Shown here in pieces: positions 39,702-48,755 of a stretch of 64,000 nucleotides of DNA (positions are counted from its first letter, which is position 1; each line of letters begins with the position of its first letter). Below the pieces are notes generated by a model. It saw nothing but the letters and a program-made list of their open reading frames with translations, ran no database searches and was not told the origin of the DNA. The stretch comes from an uncultured Bacillota bacterium (lineage in GTDB: Bacteria; Bacillota; Clostridia; Christensenellales; QAND01): positions 186,001 through 250,000 of the forward strand of contig CAJJKN010000002.1 in the NCBI GenBank assembly GCA_905188085.1. Direction: 5' to 3'. The translations under genes and the position numbers were made by a program.

Positions 39702-41000
39702 CTATTCTCTCGGTGATTTTGCAGCCGCCGGCCGCGGGATTTTCAGCACTTTTTCCCCGAACGGGAAGGACAGCAAAAACAAAACGATGCCGACCAGCAT
39801 GGTTGAGGAGGTAAGCGTGTAAAACGCGCGCACGCCGGAGGCCTGGATGATCATGCCGCCCAACAGACTGGCACAGATGGCGCCAAGAGACATGCTCATC
39901 CCTAAAAAGGACTGTGCAGAGGCGGTGAGCTCTTTAGGGGCCAGCCGGTAGGCGTATTGTACGGAGGTGGTTAGATACAGGCCGCTTGCCAAACCGCCAA
40001 ACAGCTGGATGGAAATGACGGACCAACTGCCAAGTGCTTGAACAAACGACGCCAATAAAGGCGTACCGAGCATGGTATAGAGAAAATGTTCAAACGCATA
40101 GATACAGCCTACTGCAGCGATCATGGGAGGCAGTTTGAACCTGGTAAGCAGATAACCTCCCGCCAGCAAAAACGGCACTTCCATCAAAGCCTTGATGCCG
40201 GTGGCTGCGCCGCTAATGTTGGGGTCTACACCGATGGAACGAAACACATACGGCAAAAACAACATGGAGGAGTTACCCATCATTTGAATGAGAAAATGGA
40301 AAACGAGCAGCACCACAAAATAATAGTTTTTGAACAGCAGCGCCGGGTTGATTTTTTGTTTTTCCTCTGCTTTGGGCGCGTCTTGCGCATCATCATCTTC
40401 TACCATCGGCACTTTGCGGTTGAGCCGAATGCTGTATAAACAGACCACAACGCTCATAATGCCGCAGGATACAAAAACGGCATAAATGCCCAGCGCATCC
40501 GCCAAAAACGATAAACTGACACAGGCAACGGCCCAGCCAATGGATCCCCACAAGCGCACCATGCCGAAGGATACACGACGCACATGGGTCACGGAGTGAA
40601 TGGTCCAGGCATCTATTAAGCTCATAGACGGCGTGCGCACAAAATTGGAAAGCGGTAGCGCCACGGCCAGAAAGGAAAACCCCCAAAACTTCAGCATGCC
40701 GAAAACGGGCATAAAGCCGATGATTACCGCATGTATGGCATAAACGATGAGATACGCTTTGGGAATGGAATGCATCTTATCTGCCAAATAACCCCAGATA
40801 GGCGGTGCAATGATACCGATGGAAGAATAAATTGCCATGATAACACCGACTTGTGCGCTGGTAAACTGCTGGCTATCCAACAGCAGTACGTTGTACGCAG
40901 AAGAGGCCATCGCCATCCAAAACAATCCGATGATGGTAGAAAACCCGATGCGGACATTTTTACTGCGCTGTAACTCATTGGCTAACGTTTGTTTTTCCAA
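39702..41000 (-). CDS. MFS transporter, nucleoside/PPP-permease-like, copy 1
   Basis: A 12-helix major facilitator of 432 residues, of the MFS_1-like group with the motif WGYLADKM after helix 2. A cytoplasmic loop (about residues 205-235) is acidic. The C-terminus SFPFGEKVLKIPRPAA is shared with the neighbouring MFS protein, and the two align along their whole length, so they are tandem paralogues. Start is TTG 41000 with AGGGAGGG about 9 bp upstream. Substrate cannot be read from sequence. Confidence 0.85.
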   Translation of the reverse strand: MEKQTLANELQRSKNVRIGFSTIIGLFWMAMASSAYNVLLLDSQQFTSAQVGVIMAIYSSIGIIAPPIWGYLADKMHSIPKAYLIVYAIHAVIIGFMPVFGMLKFWGFSFLAVALPLSNFVRTPSMSLIDAWTIHSVTHVRRVSFGMVRLWGSIGWAVACVSLSFLADALGIYAVFVSCGIMSVVVCLYSIRLNRKVPMVEDDDAQDAPKAEEKQKINPALLFKNYYFVVLLVFHFLIQMMGNSSMLFLPYVFRSIGVDPNISGAATGIKALMEVPFLLAGGYLLTRFKLPPMIAAVGCIYAFEHFLYTMLGTPLLASFVQALGSWSVISIQLFGGLASGLYLTTSVQYAYRLAPKELTASAQSFLGMSMSLGAICASLLGGMIIQASGVRAFYTLTSSTMLVGIVLFLLSFPFGEKVLKIPRPAAAKSPRE

Positions 41001-41104
41001 AAAAATCCCTCCCTATGAAAAACCGCTCTTCAGTTGGCGGCTAATGGATCACGCACGAAACGCAGTGGGATGATAAAGTCTATGCAAAGGATACTAATTT
41101 TACG

Positions 41105-41145
41105 AAAACAAATAGGCAACCCAATTCTAACACCGAGTTGCCTAT
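41105..41145 (-). terminator. Terminator after the second MFS gene
   Basis: A 9-bp stem ATAGGCAAC / GTTGCCTAT around a 16-nt loop, followed on the minus strand by TTGTTTTCG. Confidence 0.7.
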
Positions 41146-41176
41146 ATGACAATGATATTTCCAACAATATTTTTTG

Positions 41177-42442
41177 TTACTTCAGCTTTTTAGGCGATAA
41201 AGACGCCGCCGGCCGCGGGATTTTCAGTACCTTTTCCCCAAACGGGAAGGACAGTACAAACAGCACAAACCCGGCTAAAACGATAAAGGAATTGACGCGA
41301 CACAGTCCGGAAGCGCCGATGGCGGCAATCAGCCAGCCGCCGGTTAGGTTGCTCAGCACTGTGCCTACGGCATTGGACATCCACATGAAAGACTGCGCAG
41401 ACGCGGTTAGGGATTTGGGTGCCAACTTGTACGCATAATCCACAGAACAGGAAACATACAGTCCATAGGCCAGACCCTGGATTAGCTGTATGCCGAAAAT
41501 CATTGTAGCGGACGTAGCCATGGTGTATAGGGTCTGCTCGATAAAATACAACAGACCAACGGTGGCGATCATGGATGGCATGCTGAATTTTCTTACCAAG
41601 TATACGCCGGCAAACATCAGTGGTACTTCCATCAAGGCCTTTAGCCCAACGGAGGCTGCGGCCAAATTTGGATCAGCGCCGATGCTGGTAAACAGATACG
41701 GCATAAAGACAAACGAGCCGTTGGAAGAAACGGTCAAAATCAGGTTAAACACGAGCATAACGACAAAATAATAATTGCGGAATAATAGGAACGGGTTCAC
41801 ATGATCTACAGGCTCTGCGCTTTCCTCCTTGGGCTCGCGTAGTGGCAGACGTTTTACCAATGCCCCAAACCAAAAACAAATGGAGATACAGACTGCGCCT
41901 GCGATGTAAAACGGTACAACGACGCTGGTCCAGTCTGCGATTTTGGTCATAATCAGACAAGCGACTGCCCAACCGATGGAACCCCAAAGACGGATGGAAC
42001 CAAAGGCCACGCGGCCGTCTGTAGTATTGACGGCCTTGATCAGCCAAGCATCTGCCAGCGACAACGATGGCTGGCGGAAAAAGTTTGAAATGGGCATGGT
42101 GATAGCCAAAAGTGACAGACCCCCGATTTTGATCATGCCGCTGATCGGCAAAAACGCCACCATGATGCCTTGCAGGATCATCACCATCATAAATGCTTTG
42201 GGAATGGATTTCATTCTATCCGCCAAATATCCCCAAAACGGCGGAGAGACAATGCCGATTACGGAAAACACGGCCAAAATCAGCCCGACTTCCGTGCTGG
42301 AAAATCCCTCGTTTTGCAGCAGCAACGTGTTAAACGCTGCTGAGGTGTAGGCTACCTCAAACAAGATGCTGACCCAGGAAAAATTGATGCGAATTTTCCT
42401 GTCATAGATCTGGTCTTCGGTGAGCGCAGTTCTCTCCCTCAT
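41177..42442 (-). CDS. MFS transporter, paralogue of the neighbouring MFS protein, copy 2
   Basis: 421 residues, 12 predicted helices, WGYLADRMKSIPKAF after helix 2, RLWGSIGWAVAC in helix 5 shared with copy 1, and the same C-terminal motif FPFGEKVLKIPRPAA. AGGGGG is located 8 bp before the ATG ending at 42442. Separate transcription units are likely, since a hairpin terminator lies between the two. Substrate unknown. Confidence 0.85.
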   Translation of the reverse strand: MRERTALTEDQIYDRKIRINFSWVSILFEVAYTSAAFNTLLLQNEGFSSTEVGLILAVFSVIGIVSPPFWGYLADRMKSIPKAFMMVMILQGIMVAFLPISGMIKIGGLSLLAITMPISNFFRQPSLSLADAWLIKAVNTTDGRVAFGSIRLWGSIGWAVACLIMTKIADWTSVVVPFYIAGAVCISICFWFGALVKRLPLREPKEESAEPVDHVNPFLLFRNYYFVVMLVFNLILTVSSNGSFVFMPYLFTSIGADPNLAAASVGLKALMEVPLMFAGVYLVRKFSMPSMIATVGLLYFIEQTLYTMATSATMIFGIQLIQGLAYGLYVSCSVDYAYKLAPKSLTASAQSFMWMSNAVGTVLSNLTGGWLIAAIGASGLCRVNSFIVLAGFVLFVLSFPFGEKVLKIPRPAASLSPKKLK

Positions 42443-42597
42443 ACAAAAACCCCCTAAAGATAAAAATGAAACAGGCTCTCTTCCCTGTTTGATTCATAAA
42501 AAAGCAGATAGCCCCCTTCCCTTGGTTGAGGGCTGAAAAAATGCAAAGGAAAAAACAACGAAAAATCTATACAGTTAATAACAAAGGTTGAAAAAGC

Positions 42598-43323
42598 TTA
42601 TTTTAAGGTTTCCAGGGCCAGGGCCGGTTGGTTGGTAATCACGGCGTGCACCCCTGCTTTGGCCAAACGCTTCATGAGATCAGGATCGTCTACCGTCCAC
42701 GGGTTGGCCTGTATGTTGTGTTTGAGACATCCTTCCATGACACCGGGTGCGAAGCAGCTCGGGTAAAAAGGATGAATAGCCTGCGCATCTATATGCGCTG
42801 CATAGAAAGCGGGATCCACCAAGGCCGCGGAATACAACAGGCCGATTTGCGTGGATTTTTCCAGCTGCTTTAACGTCATCAGAGAAAAATGGTTAAAAGA
42901 AGAAAAGAGAATGCGATCCTGCATGCCAAAATCGCGTATCATGGCCAGCGCCTTTTTTTCTATATCCGGATAAAGCACAACGCCGGATTTGATTTCGATG
43001 TTGATCACGGCATTAGTGGGTTTTACCAATTCCAACACTTCAGACAAAAGCGGGATTTTGGCGTCCGGCGCAGAATCCGGATGCGTTTTGTTAAACGCAA
43101 GGCTGCGAAGATGGGCAAAAGACTGGTCTTTCACAAAGCCCGTTCCGTTTGAAACGCGCTCTATGCTTTCATCATGCGTCACAACGATTTGGTCATCGCT
43201 TGTTAAATGAATGTCGATTTCCAAGCCGTCTGCGCCGAGGGACAAAGCAGAAGAAAATGCCTCCATCGTGTTTTCGGGAAATTGAGAACTGTTGCCACGA
43301 TGGGCCCAAACCTGTACCGCCAT
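42598..43323 (-). CDS. Glycerophosphodiester phosphodiesterase
   Basis: A TIM-barrel hydrolase that splits glycerophosphodiesters to glycerol-3-phosphate and alcohol. 241 residues with the GDPD motifs HRGNSSQFPENTMEAF (His9, Arg10), GLEIDIHLTSDDQIVVTHDE (Glu/Asp metal ligands, His) and INIEIKSG. No signal peptide, so cytosolic. AAGGCGG precedes the ATG ending at 43323. A weak hairpin lies 60-90 bp downstream (42510-42534). Confidence 0.93.
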   Translation of the reverse strand: MAVQVWAHRGNSSQFPENTMEAFSSALSLGADGLEIDIHLTSDDQIVVTHDESIERVSNGTGFVKDQSFAHLRSLAFNKTHPDSAPDAKIPLLSEVLELVKPTNAVINIEIKSGVVLYPDIEKKALAMIRDFGMQDRILFSSFNHFSLMTLKQLEKSTQIGLLYSAALVDPAFYAAHIDAQAIHPFYPSCFAPGVMEGCLKHNIQANPWTVDDPDLMKRLAKAGVHAVITNQPALALETLK

Positions 43324-43348
43324 ACTGCACCGCCTTAAAAAAGATAAA

Positions 43349-43996
43349 CTATGCTTCGGGATTCTCTATGCAGAGCAAAAGCACAGTGCCTTGATGTACT
43401 TGAATGGTTACGCGATCATGGATTGCCTGGTTGCTGATGCCCAATGTTTTTCCCATCGGCAACGGATGATGATCCAGCGGATATTTTGCTCCTAAGATGG
43501 TTATACAACAATTATGCTCAAACGGCAAGAGAGAAAATGTCTGCCCGGGCGCGGTTTTTAAGGTATATTCCGTGGAAAAGGCCACGGCAAAGGTGTTTTC
43601 GGCATACAGAGCATGCGGAATTTTTTTTTGGCACAGGTCATACAAAATCTGAATCTGCCCCATGGAATGATCCATGCGTTTGCCAAGCCCGCCGCAAAAC
43701 GTCAATTCCGTGCAGCCTTTTTCCAGCGCGTAGGAAACGGCATATTCGGTATCGGTCCAGTCCTTTTCCACGGGAAGCGTTAAAATTTCCGGCGGATTGG
43801 GAAGCGATTGATAAAACTGCAAAACGGCAGGGTCGATGGAATCCATATCGCCCACCAGCGCATCCATCGGCAGATTGTATTTTTGCGCCTGCACGGCGGC
43901 GCCATCGCAGCAGACAACAAAATCCGCCTGTTCATACAGGCGCCGGGCCGTTTGCCTGTCCGGCCAATCGCCGCCGGTGTAGATTAAGCCGTTCAT
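43349..43996 (-). CDS. thiN: Thiamine pyrophosphokinase
   Basis: Converts thiamine plus ATP to thiamine pyrophosphate. 215 residues with the catalytic-domain motifs CCDGAAV, LVGDMDSID and KDWTDTEYA, the GGLGKRMDHSMGQIQIL region and a small C-terminal B1-binding beta-domain. Overlaps the end of rpe by an ATGA, so it is translated from the same message. rpe-thiN downstream of rsgA-prkC matches the Bacillus order. Confidence 0.93.
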   Translation of the reverse strand: MNGLIYTGGDWPDRQTARRLYEQADFVVCCDGAAVQAQKYNLPMDALVGDMDSIDPAVLQFYQSLPNPPEILTLPVEKDWTDTEYAVSYALEKGCTELTFCGGLGKRMDHSMGQIQILYDLCQKKIPHALYAENTFAVAFSTEYTLKTAPGQTFSLLPFEHNCCITILGAKYPLDHHPLPMGKTLGISNQAIHDRVTIQVHQGTVLLLCIENPEA

Positions 43997-44640
43997 CCGC
44001 GTCTTAAGGCGTTGATGGCCAGCGCTTTGTTTTTCGCGTTAAACACCGTGCTGCCTGCGATGATAACATCTGCGCCATCGTGGATCACGCTTTTTACGTT
44101 TTCCAGATTGATCCCGCCGTCCACGCCGATGCGAAGCTCCGGATTGATCTGCATACGCCGAATGGCCTGCACTTTTTTCGCCGCTTCCGGCATGAATTTC
44201 TGGCCGCCAAAGCCGGGGTTTACCGTCATCACCAAAACAAGCTCCACCTGGTTTAGCATGTTCATCAAAATCAGCTCCGGCGTGTTGGGAGAGATGGCAA
44301 CGCCGGCCTTTAGGCCATAATGGTGAATTAAATCCACACTCTTTTTCACATCGCGTTCTGCTTCCATATGCACAGTGATGATGTCTGCCCCGGCCTCTGC
44401 AAAGGCGGGAATATAGCGAATGGCGTCATCCACCATCAGATGCACATCCAGCGGCAGATCCGTATGCGGGCGGCAGGCAGCCAATACGCAGGGGCCAAAG
44501 GTGATATTCGGCACAAAATTGCCATCCATCACGTCTACATGAATCCAATCTGCCCCGGCCTGCTCTAACGAAGCAACCTCCGAGCCAAGGCGGGAAAAAT
44601 CCGCCGATAAAATAGACGGGCTGACCAATACTTTATTCAT
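43993..44640 (-). CDS. rpe: Ribulose-phosphate 3-epimerase
   Basis: Interconverts ribulose-5-phosphate and xylulose-5-phosphate. 215 residues, TIM barrel with SPSILSADFSRLG, HVDVMDGNFVPNITFGP, VHLMVD, VMTVNPGFGGQKF and VDGGIN motifs. The ATG ending at 44640 follows GGAGG at 7 bp; a longer frame upstream overlaps rsgA too far. Overlaps rsgA by 8 bp and thiN by 4 bp. Confidence 0.96.
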   Translation of the reverse strand: MNKVLVSPSILSADFSRLGSEVASLEQAGADWIHVDVMDGNFVPNITFGPCVLAACRPHTDLPLDVHLMVDDAIRYIPAFAEAGADIITVHMEAERDVKKSVDLIHHYGLKAGVAISPNTPELILMNMLNQVELVLVMTVNPGFGGQKFMPEAAKKVQAIRRMQINPELRIGVDGGINLENVKSVIHDGADVIIAGSTVFNAKNKALAINALRRG

Positions 44641-45514
44641 AGCGTTTCCTCCATTTTTCCTGTACTTGCTGCAAAATTTGCAGATAGCGCTGATAGCGCG
44701 GTTCATCCAATTTCCCCTGCGCTACAGCTTGTTTTACGGCGCAATCCGGCTCTGCATGGTGCAGGCAGCCGTCAAACCGGCATTGGTTTTGATAGGCATC
44801 AAATTCCGGATAGAGCGAGCAGAGCGATTCCGGCTCCATCAAGGGCAGCTCCATCAAGCTGAACCCCGGCGTATCCACCAACGTGCCGCCTTGGGGCAAG
44901 GGGAGCAATTCGGCATGGCGGGTAGTGTGTTTGCCGCGGCTTGTTTTTTTGCTCAGTTCTCCGGTTTGAAAGGCGTGCCCCGGCAAAAGCGCATTGGTAA
45001 TGCTGGTTTTGCCCACGCCGCTTTGCCCGGAAAGGCAGATGGTTTTGCCCCGGGTTTGCTGTTTTAATTGCTCTATGCCCTCGTTTGTAAGGGCGGAAAC
45101 AAGCAAAGGATCAAACGCGCGATAGCTTTGCAAAAAGCTGTCTTTTTGCGCAGGGGTTGCCAGATCGCATTTATTGAGCACCACACGCACGGGAATATGC
45201 TCCCGCCGGCAGTTTGCCAAAAGCTTATCCAGCAAAAGAAAATCCCCCTTGGGCTTTTTCATGCAAATGACGGCCCATAAAAGATCTATATTGGCCACAG
45301 CGGGGCGGATCATTTGATTTTTGCGCGGCAAAATCTCATCAAACGCGCCTTCTTTGCCCTCTTCCGGCTCTTGAAAGAGCACATGATCGCCGGGCAAAGG
45401 GCGGATTTCGTTATGGCGAAATTTCCCCCTGGGCTTTAATATGCACTGTTTGTCTGTTTCGTATAGGACGGTATAGTATCCGCCTACGCCTTTTAAAATG
45501 GTTCCCTGCTGCAT
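44633..45514 (-). CDS. rsgA: Ribosome small-subunit GTPase RsgA
   Basis: Checks late 30S assembly, with GTPase activity stimulated by the ribosome. 293 residues: N-terminal OB fold, a circularly permuted GTPase (G4 NKCD before G1 GQSGVGKTS, then G3 DTPGF), and a zinc-binding tail with Cys ligands in CRFDGCLHH and PDCAVK. Directly abuts prkC (45515), the usual order prpC-prkC-rsgA-rpe-thiN. Confidence 0.95.
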   Translation of the reverse strand: MQQGTILKGVGGYYTVLYETDKQCILKPRGKFRHNEIRPLPGDHVLFQEPEEGKEGAFDEILPRKNQMIRPAVANIDLLWAVICMKKPKGDFLLLDKLLANCRREHIPVRVVLNKCDLATPAQKDSFLQSYRAFDPLLVSALTNEGIEQLKQQTRGKTICLSGQSGVGKTSITNALLPGHAFQTGELSKKTSRGKHTTRHAELLPLPQGGTLVDTPGFSLMELPLMEPESLCSLYPEFDAYQNQCRFDGCLHHAEPDCAVKQAVAQGKLDEPRYQRYLQILQQVQEKWRKRYE

Positions 45515-46978
45515 TTATTCTCCCGGTACGGCGGTACCCGCCGGTGTTTGGTTGGATACGACGACAAGATTTACCTCCGAGCCTTTGGCCACGGTTTCCC
45601 CCGCTGCGGGCACCTGACGAATCACAGTGCCTTCGATTTCCTCTGTATTTGGCTGAAAGCTGGTAGTGCCAAGCTCAAGCCCCATCTCATCCAGCCTTGC
45701 CTGCGCCTCGGCAATGGATATATTGCAAACGGACGGCACATTGATCTTTTCCGGGCCGGAGCTGACATACACCGTGACCAGCGTTTTGGGCGCTACCGGC
45801 GTATCCGGCGAAACGGATTGGCCGTATACCACGCCCTCGGCCACGGTGTCGTTCGGCTGATAGGAAAAGGAGACGGAGATGCTGAGATTGGCCAGCTCTA
45901 TTTCCGCTTCGGCGCTGGTTTTTCCTGTTAGATTCGGGACCGCCACCATATCGTCTTTGGAAAACTGCCAAATGGCGCGGCCGATCATAAACAACGTAAC
46001 CAGCACCGCAATGCAGGCAAACAACAACAGCAAGATGCGGCGAATGTTTTTTTGCGGTTTTGTGTTTTTTTCAGCCTCCGTACGCCCGGAACGCCGCAGC
46101 GCAGGCTCTTCGTAAGGCTGGTTTTGCGTGTCCTCCGGCAAATCGGCAAACCGGCCGTCCGGGTCGTTGACGGCGCGTACCAAATCCCTTGCAAAATCGC
46201 CAGGGGTTTGATAGCGCAGCGCCAGATCTTTGGCACAGGCCTTCATCACGCACGCGGCCAGGCTGTGAGAAATCTCGGGATTCTTTTTCTGCGGGGAGGG
46301 CACGGACTGCTGGATGTGTTTGATGGCCACGGAAACGGTGTTGTCTCCATCAAAGGGCAAAGTGCCTGTCAACAGTTCATACATGGTGATGCCCAGCGAA
46401 TAGATGTCTGTTTTTTCATCCGTTTCGCCGCCGCTGGCCTGCTCCGGCGCAATATAGTGCACAGAGCCCAGCACGTTTTCGCTGGCCATTGTCATGGTGG
46501 AGGAACCGACAAATTTGGCGATACCAAAATCCGTAATTTTCACTTCCCCATCCGGCGTAACCAGAATGTTGTGCGGCTTTAAATCGCGATGAATCACGCC
46601 GTTGTCATGCGCGGTTTGAATCGCTTCGCAGAGGTTTAGCATGATCTGCACGCTTTGCATAATGGGAATCTTGCCGCGAAGGCGCAAAAGGTCTTTTAAG
46701 GTGGGGCCGTCTATATATTCCATGGCGATATACGGCCGGCCCTGGCTGCGGCCCAGGGCATAAACCTCCACAATGCTGCTGTGGCGCACGCGCTGCATGG
46801 CCCTGGCTTCCCTGTCAAACCGGGCGACAAACTCCTTATCGCGGGCATATTCCTCCCGCAAAATTTTGATGGCCACAATGCGGTCTGTTTGCAGATCCTT
46901 TGCTTTATAAATAACAGCCATGCCGCCGGAGCCGATTTGCTCCAGCAACTGATAACGACGGGAAAGAACCTGGTTCAT
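45515..46978 (-). CDS. prkC: PASTA-domain serine/threonine protein kinase
   Basis: A membrane kinase that senses muropeptides or lipid II and controls wall synthesis and germination. 487 residues: kinase domain (about 9-270; G-loop GSGGMAVIYKA, VAIKIL, HRDLKPHN, DFGIAKF, activation loop Thr-rich, APEQASG), one transmembrane helix (about 320-342), and two extracellular PASTA repeats followed by a Pro/Gly tail. Known homologues have two to four PASTA domains. Overlaps prpC by 4 bp. Confidence 0.95.
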   Translation of the reverse strand: MNQVLSRRYQLLEQIGSGGMAVIYKAKDLQTDRIVAIKILREEYARDKEFVARFDREARAMQRVRHSSIVEVYALGRSQGRPYIAMEYIDGPTLKDLLRLRGKIPIMQSVQIMLNLCEAIQTAHDNGVIHRDLKPHNILVTPDGEVKITDFGIAKFVGSSTMTMASENVLGSVHYIAPEQASGGETDEKTDIYSLGITMYELLTGTLPFDGDNTVSVAIKHIQQSVPSPQKKNPEISHSLAACVMKACAKDLALRYQTPGDFARDLVRAVNDPDGRFADLPEDTQNQPYEEPALRRSGRTEAEKNTKPQKNIRRILLLLFACIAVLVTLFMIGRAIWQFSKDDMVAVPNLTGKTSAEAEIELANLSISVSFSYQPNDTVAEGVVYGQSVSPDTPVAPKTLVTVYVSSGPEKINVPSVCNISIAEAQARLDEMGLELGTTSFQPNTEEIEGTVIRQVPAAGETVAKGSEVNLVVVSNQTPAGTAVPGE

Positions 46979-47733
46979 CGATGATCCGCCTCCCTTCTGG
47001 CAAGGCAGAGGGTGATGTTGTCCTGTCCGCCGTTTTCAAGCGCCAGATTTAACAGCGCATGCCCCTGTTCTTCCAAGGAAGCTTTACGGGAAAGCTGAGA
47101 TTGAATTTGTTCATCGGTCACCATATTGGTAAGCCCGTCGCTGCAGATTAGAAGCGTATCGCCCAAAGTCCAATGCGCTTCGAAAAAATCTACTTCCAAA
47201 AACTGCTCTATACCTACTGCGCGTGTGATAACATGCCGATAAGGATGAGACAACGCGGCCTTTTCCGTAAGCTGCCCGCTTTGAATGAGGTTTTGCACAA
47301 AGGTATGGTCGGTGGTAATCTGCACCAAGCCTTCCTTTGTCTGCAAATACGCGCGGCTGTCGCCGACATGGGCCAAATAAATATATTTTTGCGTGCAGAC
47401 GGCAGCAGTCAACGTGGTGCCCATGCCGTAGAGCTTTTCGCTTTCGCCGGCCAGCATATGGATTTTGTCGTTGGTCTGAAAAAACAATTGCTGCATGGTT
47501 TCAAAGGGATGATCCAACATGGCGTTTTTCCCTTCCATGGTTTGCATGGAAGTTACCAGCGTGCGCACGGCCAGCTGACTTGCAATTTCCCCGGCGTTAT
47601 GACCGCCTAGGCCATCTGCCACGCACATGAAAAACTGCGGATCTTTGCCCATGCCCTTGCCCGGCGCATAGTAGGAATCCTCGTTGCCGGTGCGGACAAG
47701 GCCCACATGGCTCTGTGCAAAATATTGAATCAT
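46975..47733 (-). CDS. prpC: PP2C-type serine/threonine phosphatase (PrpC/Stp)
   Basis: Reverses PrkC phosphorylation. 252 residues with metal-binding motifs VRTGNEDSYY, VADGLGGHNAGEIAS, THVGDSRAY-like (AHVGDSRAYL), ICSDGLTNMV and GGQDNIT. GAGAGGAG precedes the ATG ending at 47733. Overlaps rlmN by 4 bp. Confidence 0.95.
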   Translation of the reverse strand: MIQYFAQSHVGLVRTGNEDSYYAPGKGMGKDPQFFMCVADGLGGHNAGEIASQLAVRTLVTSMQTMEGKNAMLDHPFETMQQLFFQTNDKIHMLAGESEKLYGMGTTLTAAVCTQKYIYLAHVGDSRAYLQTKEGLVQITTDHTFVQNLIQSGQLTEKAALSHPYRHVITRAVGIEQFLEVDFFEAHWTLGDTLLICSDGLTNMVTDEQIQSQLSRKASLEEQGHALLNLALENGGQDNITLCLARREADHR

Positions 47734-48755
47734 GGGGTCTGCTCCTCTCTTTGCCGTTGCAGCCGAAGCTGCCCGCAAGCGCCGGCCACATCATCACCCT
47801 GGCGGCGGCGCACGGTAGCGGAGACGCCAAGGTCTGTCAACGTTTTCAAAAAGGCCTGTACCCTTTGCGGCGAGGGGGGACGAAACGTGCCCACGCCCCG
47901 GTTGAGCGGAATTAAATTGATATGTTTTCGAATGCCTTTTGTCAGATGCGCCAATTCCCTGGCATGGGCCGGTGTATCGTTTAAGGAATGAATCAGCGTG
48001 TATTCAAACGCCACGCGGCGGGACGTGACCTGTTCGTAGCGCTTCATGGCGGACACGGTTTCGGCAATGCTGTATTTTCTGGAAATCGGCATGATTTGGC
48101 GGCGAATTTCATCGTTTGGCGCATGCAGGCTTAAACACAACGTGATCGGCAGCTTTTCCGTGGCCAACTGATCTATTTTCGGCACGAGGCCGCAGGTGGA
48201 AAGCGAAACATTGCGCAGCGAAAGCCCCAGGCCCCTTTCATCCGAAACAAGGCGCAAAAAGGAAACCACATGCTCGTAATTATCCAAAGGCTCCCCGCAG
48301 CCCATCAGCACAACGTGGGTAAAGCTGTCCACGCCCTCTTGGCTGCGAACGGCATACAATTGCCCGCATAATTCGCCGATGGTAAGGTTCCTGGCAAGCC
48401 CCAGCTGTGTGCTGGCGCAAAACGCACAGCCCATGCGGCAGCCCGCCTGCGTGGAAATGCACAGCGTGCCGCCGTGATGGTTTTTCATCAAGACGCCCTC
48501 CACGGCGTTGCCGTCTTCACAGCGGAAAAGAAACTTTTTTGTGCCGTCTTTGGAAACATGCGTCTGTTCGATCTTCATGCCGCCCAGCCCAATTTGCTTT
48601 AGCTTTTCCCGAAGTGGCTTTGGCAAATTGCCCATATTGTCGATCTCCACGCCCTTGGCCAGCCAGGAAAACACCTGGCCCGCTCTAAAGGCAGGCTCGT
48701 TCCATTGTTTTAATTGACAGCAAAGCTGATCAAATGTCATATCGTATAGTTTCAA
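47730..48755 (-). CDS. rlmN: 23S rRNA / tRNA adenosine C2-methyltransferase RlmN
   Basis: A radical-SAM enzyme that methylates C2 of A2503 in 23S rRNA and A37 in some tRNAs. 341 residues; radical-SAM cysteines in GCRMGCAFC, SAM motifs MGCGEPLDNYEHV, and the resolving cysteine near the end in GACGQL. TTG 48755 follows GGAGAAG and gives the usual length; ATG at 48740 is an alternative. Overlaps the rsmB stop (TTGA). Confidence 0.94.
   Translation of the reverse strand: MKLYDMTFDQLCCQLKQWNEPAFRAGQVFSWLAKGVEIDNMGNLPKPLREKLKQIGLGGMKIEQTHVSKDGTKKFLFRCEDGNAVEGVLMKNHHGGTLCISTQAGCRMGCAFCASTQLGLARNLTIGELCGQLYAVRSQEGVDSFTHVVLMGCGEPLDNYEHVVSFLRLVSDERGLGLSLRNVSLSTCGLVPKIDQLATEKLPITLCLSLHAPNDEIRRQIMPISRKYSIAETVSAMKRYEQVTSRRVAFEYTLIHSLNDTPAHARELAHLTKGIRKHINLIPLNRGVGTFRPPSPQRVQAFLKTLTDLGVSATVRRRQGDDVAGACGQLRLQRQREEQTP

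Noticed and set aside
42510..42534. Hairpin AGCCCCC...GAGGGCT downstream of the phosphodiesterase gene
   Set aside because: Could be a terminator, but the T-run begins six bases after the stem, so it was not listed as a feature.
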